64,000 bases of DNA from Persicaria tinctoria (lineage: Eukaryota; Streptophyta; Magnoliopsida; Caryophyllales; Polygonaceae): contig JBANSL010000007.1 in assembly GCA_037127255.1 (NCBI GenBank), forward strand, positions 65,689,538 through 65,753,537, read 5' to 3'. The position numbers and the translations under genes are program-made. Shown in pieces: positions 54,647-64,000 of this stretch (the stretch's first letter is position 1; each line of letters starts with the position of its first letter). Below the pieces are notes generated by a model that saw nothing but the letters and a program-made list of their open reading frames with translations, searched no databases and had not been told where the DNA came from.

Positions 54647-56087
54647 TCAAGGCCTTGAGTCAGAATCCCCATCTGCAACCTTCTTCTTCTTGCTCTTTAG
54701 AGCCTTCTTGCCTTTCTTAGCAGAGGATGGCCCAGCAGCAGAGGATGTACCAGGGGCGCAGGATAGGACATTTCTTCACTTGATTTTCATAGTTGAGGAA
54801 GACATTCCCTGTCTTCTCACGCACATGATCGAAAGTTTCTTGCTCCATTGGCAGGATAGAGCCTGTAGCAGTGTACGTGAGAGCATTGAGAAGCATCATA
54901 TGATCAAGCTTGCAGTGGACCATAGAGAGTAGCTCATGAGTCTGGTCCTGGCGAATCACCACATCCGACCACATTCTGCTCAGATCAAACCTAAGGTCTT
55001 GAATATCAGTCTCCACAGCAGCCAATCTATCCTCACTCATATTAGGTTCAGCAACCTGTTTTCCTTTCGAGTCTTTCCTCAGAAACCATTGCCCCCTCAG
55101 GTTTTTGGCAATCCCCAATCTATCTAGACAACCCTCATCAACAATCCCACTGTAGGTTTGCTTTTCTTCTCCTGATGTGTTGATGTCAAAGGCTTCAAAG
55201 ATTTTGGGCAGGAGGTTTGCATAGGGTAAAGGCATAGGCCGAGAGAAGGTAGAGACATGGGTCATGTAGTCAAGGATGAGTTTGGCCAAGTCAGGCTCGT
55301 ATCCATTCATGATTAGGAAAAGGATCTCGAGAAGATTCTCGGTCACCAATTCCCTGGAATGGATGCGTGGGAAGATACAACAAGCCAGAATGGTGAAGTT
55401 GAGCTTGGCTTGAAGGTTTAGGGCAATGTGAGTGGGTTTGAAGCTGGATGAAGATCCAGGGCCTTGAGATTTTAGGAATAATTCATCTCATGCTCGTGAG
55501 AGACACTCAAATCGGCTTGAGAATTCTTTTGTGGGAATCTCAGTTGAAAGATCAAGGATGAGAGCAAGGCTTTCAGGAGAGAGGCGGATTCGGGTGTTCT
55601 TGACCTTGGATACTAGGGTTAGGGTTCCATTTACCCGATGAACAGTAAGGTTGGCATAAAAGAGTCGGGTAAGTAGGGGATAGGCAAAATTGCCAAGGTT
55701 GAGCAAGGTCCAGAAACAGGTGGATTTGAGGAGGGAAATGCAAGGCAAGGGCATGGTTTGGAGGAGGTTGAAATCGACAGCATCACAGAAGCATAAACGA
55801 CGGTTGCAAAAGTCCTGTTTCCAGGACTCCTCAACCTCTTTAGAGCAAAACCAATTGGGGGAAATGCCAGAAGGTACCTTGGGAGGCCGAGCAGGAGCAG
55901 AAGTGGCTGGAGCTTTGCCTTTGGATTTTCTGATCAGAGGTGGTGGAGATGGTGAGTTCTCGCTGGAATCCTCGGAATGTTCTTCAGATTCCTCCATTAT
56001 TTGCTCCCCCTTATTGGCCGGCATCTTGTACCTCTTAGCAGAAGGTGCTAGAGACGGAGATGCTGATGAGCGCTTCGATCCCACCAT
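54647..56087 (-). pseudogene. Copia ORF3 (extra, env-position ORF) with one stop and one frameshift
   Basis: It starts at ATG 56087 (MVGSKRSSASPSLAPSAKRY); a Met at 56240 is in frame but sits in a serine/proline-poor leader and is less likely. The N-terminus is Ser/Pro/Glu-rich. Residues 70-190 read GISPNWFCSKEVEESW, PLLTRLFYANL and RIRLSPESLALILDL, resembling the putative plant transposon protein domain found in extra ORFs of plant LTR elements. An in-frame TGA at 55488-55490 interrupts it. The same frame then runs open to 54717 (EILFLIMNGYEPD, EAFDINTSGEEK). Near 54755-54770 the frame slips and a Lys-rich tail ends at a TGA (54647). No signal peptide or transmembrane segment is clear, so an envelope function is not supported. 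Confidence 0.75.
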
Positions 56088-56247
56088 TTTGATTTCAGAA
56101 ACAGAGAGAGTTTTGGAACACGGAGAGGGAAAGAGAATGAACGCAGAGAGAGAGTGAGGGTGGAGTGGATTAGACCGTGAGGATGGAGAGATTAAAAGGC
56201 AAAAAAATCTGGAAACAAAATCGTCTCCCTTCTTTTTCAAATTGGCA

Positions 56248-56558
56248 AGTACAGATTCATTAACTCACTTGAATAGTAAGTAATGATGATCTGATTTTTC
56301 TAAACCCAAAGTGTCACATCCACTTGCAAAAATTAAAGAGATTTGGGATAATTTTGAAATGGGAACCAAAATATATGAAAATCGATTTTTGAAAAGGGTA
56401 AATAAAATCAAAAGACACTCTTGTCGAATATCCATAAGATACTAACAGAGTTTGATCCAATATAATTTTATTCGGATGATCATCTCGAAACCTTATGAAG
56501 TCAAGGCCTTGAGATGTCATTTGAATTCTGAACTTTCATGTAGGGAGTAATTACTCCC
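56248..56558 (-). other. Spacer between RT/RNase H and ORF3
   Basis: About 300 bp after the RT stop codon. One short minus-strand frame without domains. It may serve as a leader for ORF3 expression. Confidence 0.4.
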
Positions 56559-56559
56559 C

Positions 56560-58347
56560 CTAAGAAAGTGCTTCCCTATTAAGCATACCCAACTCCAATC
56601 TAATAAAATTGAAACGATCTTCAGGGAGTGGTTTAGTAAAAACATCAGCTAACTGAAAATCAGTGGATATGAAGGATATTGATACATCACCTTTCTCCAC
56701 ATGATCTCTTATAAAATGATGTCTCACATCAATGTGCTTGGTTCTCGAGTGCTGCACTGGATATTTAGTGATGTAAATAGCACTAGTATTATCACACAAA
56801 ATAGGAATACCTTTAAGATCAATTCCAAGGTCTCTGAGTTGTTGTGCTATCCAAAGAATCTGAGAGCAACATGCACAAGCAGCAATGTACTCAGCTTCTG
56901 CAGTTGATAAGGCTACTGAATTTTGTTTCTTAGAGTGCCAACTTATCAAGGAGGATCCTAGGAGTTGGCAACAGCCAGAAGTGCTTTTTCTATCAACTTT
57001 GTATCCTGCAAAATCTGCATCTGAGTAGCCTTTTAAATGAAAGTTACTCTGTTTGGGATACCATAGCCCAAGGTCTTGAGATCCATTTAGATATCTGAAG
57101 ATTCTTTTCACAGCAATAAGGTGAGACTCTTTGAGATCACTTTGGAATCGAGCACACATACAGACACTGAACATTATATCAGGTCTACTAGCAGTAAGGT
57201 ATAGGAGAGAACCAATCACACCTCTGTACTCATTTTGGTTTACATTCTTACCATTCTTATCTTGATCAAGGAAGAGAGTGGAGCTCATAGGGGTCTTTGC
57301 TACCTTTGATTGTTCCATTTTGTATTTCTTTAGTAGATCCCTGGTATATTTCCCTTGATTCAAAAAGATACCCTTACTTGTTTGAAGAACTTGTAAGCCG
57401 AGGAAGAAGTTTAATTCTCCCATGAGACTCATTTCGAATTCTCTGCACATAATTTCAGAAAACTCATTGCAAAGGGAATTGTTAGTAGCACCAAATAATA
57501 TATCATCTACATATATTTGAACAATCAAAAGATCATTTCCACGATTCTTGATGAAGAGAGTTTTATCAATCAATCCTCTTTGAAAACCATTTTCAAGAAG
57601 GTATTTGGACAATCTTTCATACCAAGCTCTTGGGGCTTGTTTGAGACCATAGAGAGCTTTTTCCAATTTATACACATGATTAGGAAATTCTTCACTTTCA
57701 AAACCTGGTGGCTGAGCAACATAAACCTCTTCTTCTAAGAACCCATTTAGGAATGCACATTTGACATCCATTTGAAATAGCTTGATACCCATGAAAGATG
57801 CAAAAGCAAGTAGTATTCGTATAGCTTCTAACCTTGCTACGGGAGCAAATGTCTCCTTGTAGTATATACCTTCTTCTTGATTGTATCCTTGAGCAACAAG
57901 TCTTGCTTTGTTTCGAATGATCTTGCCTGCTTCATCCAGTTTATTCCGAAACACCCATCTAGTTCCTATGACTGATTGGTGTTGTGGCCCGGGTTGAAAA
58001 GTCCATACCTTGTTCCTTTCAAACTCATTTAGCTCATTTTGCATGGCAGTGATCCAATCCGAGTCCTTGAGTGCTTCAGCTGGGGTTTTTGGTTCTACAA
58101 GAGAAACAAAAGCATAGAAGGCACAAAGATTTTTTAATCTAGATCGAGTTTGTACCCCATATGATGGATCTGATATGATATCTTGAGCTGAGTGTGAAGA
58201 GGCATGTTTGGATTTTCGTAGCTTTGGACCCTGATTGTTTGAGATAGTAGCAGGTCTCTCTTCAAGTTCTTGAGAGATAATTTGAGTGTTGGATTCTTCA
58301 ATGACTGAATCCTGATTCTGTAGTCCCTTCTCAAGGTCTTGAGATAG
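56560..58347 (-). pseudogene. Copia reverse transcriptase and RNase H
   Basis: The frame is open from the TAG at 58348-58350 down to the natural stop at 56560. The RT begins around 58080 (EALKDSDWITAMQNELNEFE), with GTRWVFRNKLDEAGKI, ARLVAQGYNQEEGIYYKETF, the catalytic FQMDVKCAFLNG, QAPRAWY and YVDDILFG. The connection and RNase H follow: GYSDADFAGYKVDRKSTSG, STAEAEYIA, CDNTSAIY and TKHIDVRHHFIRDHVEKG, with LADVFTKPLP near the end. All catalytic acidic residues are present, so this domain looks functional in itself, about 500 residues as usual. It would be made only as part of the interrupted polyprotein. Confidence 0.95.
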
Positions 58348-59436
58348 CTAGTTGGTATCTTGGATTTGTTCTTGCATGTTTCTTTCTTGGTCCTGCTTAT
58401 TTTCAGCCTTGTCCTCTTCTTCTCCATCCGAATCATGATGATTTAGATTGAGATTTGCAAAACCTTCACTTAACACACCATTGTTGCGTTCGTCGAATAC
58501 CACATGGATACTCTCCTCAACAATTTTGGTGCGCTTGTTAAAAACTCTATAAGCTTTGCTAATATTAGAATAACCAAGGAAGATACCTTCATCACTACGT
58601 GCGTCAAATTTCCCAAGATTATCTTTGCCATTGTTATGAACAAAGCAAGTGCATCCAAAAGGTTTGAAGTATGAAATGCTAGGCTTTCTTCCTTTGAAAA
58701 GTTCATAAGGAGTCTTTTTCAAAATGGGACGAATTAAGCATCGATTCAAAATGCAGTTGGCTGTATTAACAGCCTCAACCCAGTAGATTTTTGGCAAACC
58801 ATTTTCCAAAAGCATTGTCCTAGACATGTCCTCCAAAGTGCGGTTCTTTCGTTCCACAACTCCGTTTTGTTGAGGAGTTCTAGGTGCTGAAAAGTTGTGT
58901 GAAATTCCATATTTAGCACAGAACAAATGAAATTTAAGTTGATCAAATTCTCTACCATGATCACTCCTAATGGAGACAATAGGTATGTTTTTCAAGGTCT
59001 GCAACTCTTTGCAAAGTTTAGAAAACTCGAGCAAAGCCTCTGATTTTTCTCTTAAAAAGGAGATCCATGTAAAACGAGAGAAATCATCAATAATAACCAG
59101 GATGTATTGTTTACTCTTTGGAGATTTGACACGCATAGGTCCACACAAGTCCATATGCAATAACTCAAGAGGGCGAGAGGAACTTACAACCTTTTTAGGT
59201 TTGAATGAGCTGCGTGTCTGTTTGCCTCTTGTGCATGCATTGCATAGATCTTCTTTCTTGAAGTTTAGATCAGGCAATCCTCTAACAAGATCTCTTGTTT
59301 TGAGTTTATTGAGGGTGTGCATGCTTACATGACCTAGTCTTCTATGCCATAGGCTGGGGTCTTCTATCAAGACCTTGAGACACTTGAGTTTTGTACCTGT
59401 AATATGATTAGCATTTACAGCATAAGTGTTGTTGTG
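58348..59436 (-). pseudogene. Copia GAG-pre-integrase and integrase
   Basis: It starts with the zinc-binding pre-integrase motif (WHRRLGHVSMHTLNKL, then LCNACTRGKQ: HHCC). The integrase core has D in LLHMDLCGPM, D in VSIRSDHGREF and E in NGVVERKNRTLED, the DDE triad of Copia integrase. The C-terminal part reads FGCTCFVHNNGKDNLGKFDA and GIFLGYSNISKAYRVFNKRT. An in-frame TAG at 58348-58350 separates it from the RT. In front, a frameshift near 59436-59444 breaks the link to the protease. The domain itself is intact over about 340 residues. Confidence 0.95.
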
Positions 59437-59444
59437 CCTGTGAC

Positions 59445-59790
59445 AGTGAGGATTAGATCATCAGTCTCTTCATTCCTGACTTCACACTTGTGTCTGTCAA
59501 AGCCAACTTTGTTTCCTTTGTCACACAACTAAGAGACACTTAAGAGGTTATACTTTAATCCATCAACAAGATAAACATCCTTAATGCAACTTTCTGAATT
59601 ACCAATATTACCAATACCAATAATGTTGCACTTCCCTTTATCACCAAGAGTAATTGTTCCAGTGGTTTGTTCCTTAAGATCTTTAAATATAGATTTCTTT
59701 CCACTCATGTGTCGTGAGCATCCATTGTCCATTATCCATTTTGGCTCTTTGCTCTTGATGAAATCCTGCAATACCAACATCAACCTTTCC
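59445..59790 (-). pseudogene. Copia protease region
   Basis: The frame reads PKWIMDNGCSRHMSGKKSIF, GTITLGDKGKCNIIGIG and VYLVDGLKYNLLSVS. It then has a TAG (59529-59531, in place of the usual Gln) followed by LCDKGNKVGFDRHKCEV in the same frame. The active-site triplet is DNG where the lineage has DSG, so the catalytic Asp is kept but its neighbour is changed. A frameshift around 59785-59800 separates it from the upstream gag-side frame. Confidence 0.88.
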
Positions 59791-60517
59791 AGCTAGACCA
59801 ATATATAGTTTTAGATTCATAATGAGGATAGACCATGTTGGGTAGTCTTGTCCCTTTAGGAACCCAAACTTGTTTTATCTGTTCATTAAGTCGAACTGGA
59901 AATGTATTTCTAATGATGTAGGGATCTTTTCTCCTATATGGACATGTTTCTCTAACATGCCCTTTCTTACAACAATGGAAGCAAGTAGGTGAACGCCAAT
60001 AGCCTTTAGCTTTAACAAAAGTGGTACTAGGTTTCTTTGGAAAAATTTTGTTGTATCCAATACCACTTCTATTAATAGAGAGTTGTTGTTCACCCAACAT
60101 CTTATCAAGATTAGCTTTAGATCTGGTGAATTGAAAGAGTGAAGTCTGCTGGTCTTGACACTTATTGGTTAGCTTTGCCTTCTCTTTCTCTAAATCCTCA
60201 TTACGATTCTTTAGAGAGGAGAGGCTTTGCCTGAGATCAGAATTTTCTGAGCTCAAGGTCTTGACTTTAATGTCAAGGGCCGACCGAGATGTTTCACGAT
60301 TTTTCATTTCCAGCGACATATCACTAATACATTTCTGTTGATCTATCAACTTTTCTTTCAAGGTGTTGATTTCACTGTTGTAAGCATCTTCATTAGAAAT
60401 CATATTTCTTAGGACTTCATAAAGAACATCGGGAGGACTAGACATTGGGTTTCTTACCACTTGTTCAAGGTTTTGAGTCTGTGATCCTTCGTGTTCAGCC
60501 ATAAGACAGAGATTTGC
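59780..60517 (-). pseudogene. Copia gag-pol linker with coiled coil and second CCHC knuckle
   Basis: In frame with gag across a TAG at 60518. It reads ANLCLMAEHEGSQ at the start. Residues 30-130 are a long predicted coiled coil (INTLKEKLIDQQKCISDM, KVKTLSSENSDLRQSLSSLK). A zinc knuckle CFHCCKKGHVRETCPYRRKD (CX2CX4HX4C) follows, with VWVPKGTRLPNMVYP before the frame slips. Such a second knuckle between gag and protease is a Sirevirus-type feature. Confidence 0.85.
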
Positions 60518-61564
60518 CTATTCTTTTTCAGTGTCTGAGTCACATGATGAATCTGAGTCACTCCAGGTTGCAAGCATAGCCTTTTTCTTTTGTTCATATT
60601 TCTTGAACTTATTTCTTTTCTTCATAGGGCACTCCTTTACGAGATGATCTGTCTCGCCACACTCAAAACATGTTAGCACTTTTGGCTTCTTTGACATGTT
60701 GGGAGACTTGCTTTTGAATCTAGATGAATCGGTATTTTCACGGTTGGAAAATTGTTTTTTCATCTTCAGAATTCGAGCTAATCCCCGTGTGATGAGAGCA
60801 AAGGGATCATCTTCGTCGTCTGATTCATCACTCTCAGATTGTGAGTGATCTTTCTTAGCTTTGAGAGCAAGGTTCTTTGCTGTTGAGGGTACTTCTCCAT
60901 CTTCCTCGTTTAATATCATCTCATGAGTGATAAGTTTTCCGAGAAGGTCATCTAATGGTAATGTAGAGAGATCTTGAGCTTCCTCAATTGCAGTAACCTT
61001 GGGACCCCACTTGGTTTTTGGAAGGCTCCTTAGAACCTTTCGAACCTTTTCTGGGTTGGAGAAGGTTTTTCCAAGTGAGTCGAGGTTGTTTACAATTTGA
61101 GTGAATCTCGTAAACATCTCCTTTACTGTCTCATCAGGATTCATCTTGAAAAGTTCGTATTGCCTGAGAAAGATATTAATCTTACTCTCTTTGACTTGAC
61201 TTGTGCCCTCATAAGTAACTATAAGTTTGTCCCAAATTTCCTTGGCACTTTTGCAAGCTGAGACACGATTAAACTCATTAGCATCGAGAGCGCAATATAG
61301 TAGATTCATAGCTTTGTAGTTCTTAGCAATGTTCTCAAGATCAGTCTGATCGTAATCAGACTCAGTTTTATCAACTTGCTTTCCATCGACAGTCTTTTTA
61401 GGAACGTGTGGTCCATTCTTGACCAGGCCCCATAGCTCAATGTCTTGATCAATGATGAACATTTGCATCAGTGATCTCCAGTGGACAAAGTTATTGCCAC
61501 AGAAAAGTGGAGGCCTATTGGTTGACCTTCCTTGAGCAAAACCTCCATCACCTATGGTAGACAT
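60518..61564 (-). pseudogene. Copia gag (UBN2-type capsid and CCHC knuckle)
   Basis: 348 codons from MSTIGDGGFAQGRSTNRPPL. The capsid region (about 10-225) has FVHWRSLMQMFIIDQDIELW, NYKAMNLLYCALDANEFNRV, SAKEIWDKLIVTYEGTSQV and IVNNLDSLGKTFSNPEKVRK. An acidic stretch DESDDEDDPF and the knuckle CFECGETDHLVKECP follow. It ends at TAG 60518-60520 after SDSDSSCDSDTEKE. The codon is probably GAG mutated to TAG, since the same frame continues as normal polyprotein; translational readthrough is an alternative. Upstream, the primer site lies 43 bp before the ATG. Confidence 0.95.
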
Positions 61565-61606
61565 GCTGAAAACTCACAAGATTGTTAAATTAAAACAGTG
61601 AGCCAA

Positions 61607-61618
61607 GCTTTGATACCA
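61607..61618 (-). other. Primer-binding site, initiator tRNA-Met type
   Basis: Minus-strand TGGTATCAAAGC begins two bases after the 5' LTR. It matches the TGGTATCAGAGC site used by most plant Copia elements, with one substitution. Confidence 0.93.
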
Positions 61619-61620
61619 AT

Positions 61621-62698
61621 TGAAGAGTCTATAAGGTGATGAATAATACTCTAGAAGGGGGGGGGGATGAATAGAGTATGGACGATTTTCGCAACAATAG
61701 AAATTTAGTGCAACTTGTCAAGACCTTGATATAGGCTATAAGGACTTGACAAAGTAAAATCGATTAAGATAATGTAAATGGGGAATATAAAAGATGAACA
61801 CATGAATTGTTAACGAGGTTCGGCACCAACTGGCCTACGTCCCCGCCTAGGGTTATCCAACCTGTAGGATTCAAACACTTCTTATTTCACTTCTCTTGAG
61901 CCTAGAACTTCCTAGAGAAACTTCCATTTCTCTATACAAAGCCTCACCGCTTCTATTCTAGCTCTCAACCTTACAAGTGAAATAAAAGCTCACACCACAC
62001 ACCAAGTGTTCTTTGATCGAGTGTCAAAACTCTAAGTGTAAAATGAATGACTTGTACAATAAGTGCTAGTGTTTCTCTCAACTCTTAAACAATGATCAAC
62101 AACTAAGCTTTTTGAGAATGTAGGAGAAACTTGACGAATGCTTTAAAATGCTTGTGATTGCTTGAGTGCTTGCTTAGTTAGCTTCCATCTTTCTTAGCCT
62201 TCGTCTTTTTATAGTAAGAACACTTGTAGAGTTTCTTGGAGGGAGAACCGTTTGAATTTCAAATTCTTTCCAAGACATTTGAATTCCTTCCAAAACAGAT
62301 CCTTTGTGTGCCTTCCAAGATGTTCCTTCGTCTTTCTTCATGATCAAGTATGATCAACTATGGATCGATTCTTTCCTTGTATAAAAGGTGAAATCCTGAA
62401 AGGGCTTCCATAATGTTTCTAGTACATAAAGTGGGTTAGATGAGAAACTCATGTATAAATCGATAAAGCCCAAATCACATCTCATAGCCCAATATAAAGC
62501 CCATTATAATTTAGGCCCAAAAAGGTTGGCCTCGAATTCTTTCCTGTAGGAGAACAAGTCAAAATAGAGAAATGCATAAGTGATCAAACATTTTAGTCTG
62601 GGTTTCAAGACCTTGAAACCCAGCCTTTTGTCTTTCATCATCCTTTAGATCACCTGCACGTTAGTTCTCAAGATCTTACAATCAAGGTGGAGTCTTCA
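61621..62698 (-). repeat. 5' LTR of the Copia element
   Basis: 1,078 bp, same ends as 53260-54334. Transcription would start within it on the minus strand. A TATA-like box lies at 62204-62213. Confidence 0.95.
62204..62213 (-). promoter_or_regulatory. TATA-like box in the 5' LTR
   Basis: Minus-strand TATAAAAAGA at 62204-62213. The same box is kept in the 3' LTR near 53843-53852. No other core promoter element was checked. Confidence 0.55.
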
Positions 62699-62703
62699 CA
62701 AAG
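62699..62703 (+). other. Target site duplication CAAAG (right copy)
   Basis: Identical to 53255-53259. Confidence 0.96.
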
Positions 62704-64000
62704 AATGTCAAGTGGCATATCATTCTAGTCCTACACTACACCAATGGGCTCGTGATACGCTGAGCTTCGATCTAGTGCAGCACCCGCACGCTCAGTTCTC
62801 ATCTCATTTCATTTCATCATCTATCCTACACTACACAAATGGGCTCGTGATACGTTGAGCCCCGACCTAGTGCAGTGCATGCACGCTCAATTCTCATCTC
62901 ATTTCAAGTCATTGACTCGATTGGGGACCGATACGATATGGAACACGAATGGTCTCATGACCCTAGCAAAGACTCCTAGACTCACATAACGGTCGTTCTA
63001 TCAAACACAAAGAGAAAACATAGGCTCGGTTATTAGTGCATGCAGTTCCTAAACATGTTACTACATGTTATGCACCTAGCATACTATATAACACTGAGGC
63101 ATGAGAGTCCGATGTCATGAGTAAGTCACAGAGAACTTACCTGACCTGAGATCTCTGAAGGATCAAGTCACACAATGCCTAAAATAATAACATAAACCAA
63201 GCATAAGATTCAATCGCACTCATATACAAGCAACAAGCAAGCAACTTCTCGGTTTCTCTCAAATTCTAGGCTCAGTTGACAAGCAAGCAACAAGCAAGGA
63301 TCATGTCCCATTTTTACCGCATTTTACATAAAAGTTAATACAATTTAGAGTATTGAATTTCATGAATAGCTTTTGGAAAAATCCCTTAATAATTTTCACA
63401 TAAATGTGTCTCAGAGGTTCCTCTAGCTTTCAGCAATCAGTGCATACTTTCAACCCAAATTCCTCATCATTCATAAGGTAAAAGCCTAAAACTCTCAACA
63501 CCATAATTGTCGATCCAAAAGTTCGCTTTAGAGATTGATATTACACATAATTTTATCATAGAAACTCAGGTAGTTATCCTCCCAAGAACAAACAATGAAA
63601 GGAAATTCCAACAGCACAACCTGAGTTTGAAAGAATCATTTTGTACATTAAAACATCTTTAAAATTTCCGCGAAAATTAAAGAAGCTCCCAAACATGATA
63701 GAGTATAACATAATAAAAGATCATAATTTTATAAGGACATTAGCTAATCCGAAAAATTGTAACAACAAACCAGCATAACACACACTACATTTCCTAGTGT
63801 TAGGACTACCAAGATGTATACTTCCACGGAAGTCCACCCAAATATGCCCAAACTATGAAGTTGATATACATGTTATGTGATTTCCTATTGCACATAACAG
63901 ATCCTATCCTAGCTCACTAGCAACTCACTTTGCTGAGCTCACTCCCCTTCATTTACATTTCATTCCAGCTGCATTTCAATTTGGTTGTAATAAGGATAGC
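62704..64000 (+). mobile_element. Right part of a chromovirus-like LTR (host of the Copia insertion)
   Basis: Homologous in plus sense to the left arm of the inverted repeat at 32111: TGTCAAGTGGCATAT, ATGACCCTAGCAAAGACTC, ACATGTTACTACATGTTATG and GAGTAAGTCACAGAGAACTTAC. Positions 62730-62900 hold an internal duplication (CCTACACTACAC.AATGGGCTCGTGATACG twice). It runs past the window edge. No coding frame. Confidence 0.65.
62735..62900 (+). repeat. Direct repeat (~90 bp) in the chromovirus-like LTR
   Basis: Two copies of CCTACACTACAC(C/A)AATGGG, GCTCGTGATACG(C/T)TGAGC and CACGCTCA(G/A)TTCTCATCTC at 62740 and 62825. Both end with TCATTTC runs. Confidence 0.85.

Larger units (their letters stand above)
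53260..62698 (-). mobile_element. Sirevirus-type Copia retrotransposon, nearly complete
   Basis: A 9.4-kb element on the minus strand: two LTRs (1,075 and 1,078 bp) starting TGAAGAGTCT and ending AGTCTTCA in plus sense, a 5-bp duplication, an initiator-Met primer site, gag, protease, integrase, RT/RNase H, an additional ORF3 before the polypurine tract, then the 3' LTR. Gene order protease-integrase-RT is that of Copia. The ~1.1-kb LTRs, the gag with YKAMNLLYCALDANEFNRVS and the extra 3' ORF point to the SIRE/Maximus lineage. LTRs differ by about 17 substitutions by eye (roughly 98.4% identical), indicating a recent insertion, but the frame already has several lesions. Confidence 0.95.

Noticed and set aside
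55690..56157. 155-codon plus-strand frame
   Set aside because: It is antisense to the better supported ORF3 of the Copia element.
54717..56240. Envelope protein call for the Copia ORF3
   Set aside because: No signal peptide, cleavage site or transmembrane helix can be seen, and the motif content fits a plant transposon-associated domain instead.

Overview
The window reads as nuclear DNA of a flowering plant, probably a eudicot. It holds nested layers of several plant-type transposable element classes, spliced plant-gene fragments with introns, CT/GA and TA microsatellites, and long AT-rich intergenic DNA. I found no intact host protein-coding gene. Every substantial coding stretch belongs to a transposable element or to a degenerate captured gene fragment.

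Layout. 1-4.24 kb: a large element with long terminal inverted repeats (Mutator-like in style). It carries a back-to-back pair of tRNA-like sequences and a solo LTR (1788-3248, target duplication ATAGA). 4.79-6.31 kb: 3' end of a chromovirus-type Gypsy element on the minus strand, cut by a second Gypsy LTR (6309-7611). 8-11 kb: LTR fragments and unassigned DNA. 12.0-13.7 kb: minus-strand exons of two unrelated host genes, a group-I bZIP factor and the biotin carboxylase part of acetyl-CoA carboxylase, both broken. 14.80-16.21 kb: a second copy of the first solo LTR (duplication ATGAG). 16.3-21.6 kb: hAT-type BED-finger fragments split by a 3.5-kb L1 LINE that has a poly(A) tail and a 17-bp target duplication. 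22.1-29.9 kb: a minus-strand Gypsy element with protease but no RT. 31.3 kb: a CACTA terminus. 32.1-36.5 kb: a 4.4-kb inverted repeat built from chromovirus-like LTR sequence. 37-47 kb: AT-rich DNA with hairpin repeats, a LINE 3' fragment, a PIF/Harbinger-like element and a ~105/210-bp satellite array. 47.3-53.0 kb: a plus-strand Gypsy element related to the one at 22-30 kb. 53,260-62,698: a nearly complete Sirevirus-type Copia element on the minus strand, with about 1.08-kb LTRs, CAAAG duplication, initiator-Met primer site, purine tract and an extra third ORF. It sits inside a further chromovirus-like LTR that continues to the window end.

The Copia element is the youngest large insertion. 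Its LTRs differ at roughly 17 positions by eye, and its coding frame has only a few stops and frameshifts. The most unusual signal is a reiterated DNA word in the Gypsy families. One family is peppered with the 14-bp palindrome GGTCGATATCGACC and its relative is peppered with TCGA-NN-TCGA (mostly CG in the centre). The two solo LTRs carry copy-specific versions of a GC-rich word. Word copies lie in both LTRs and coding linkers and look as if they change together.
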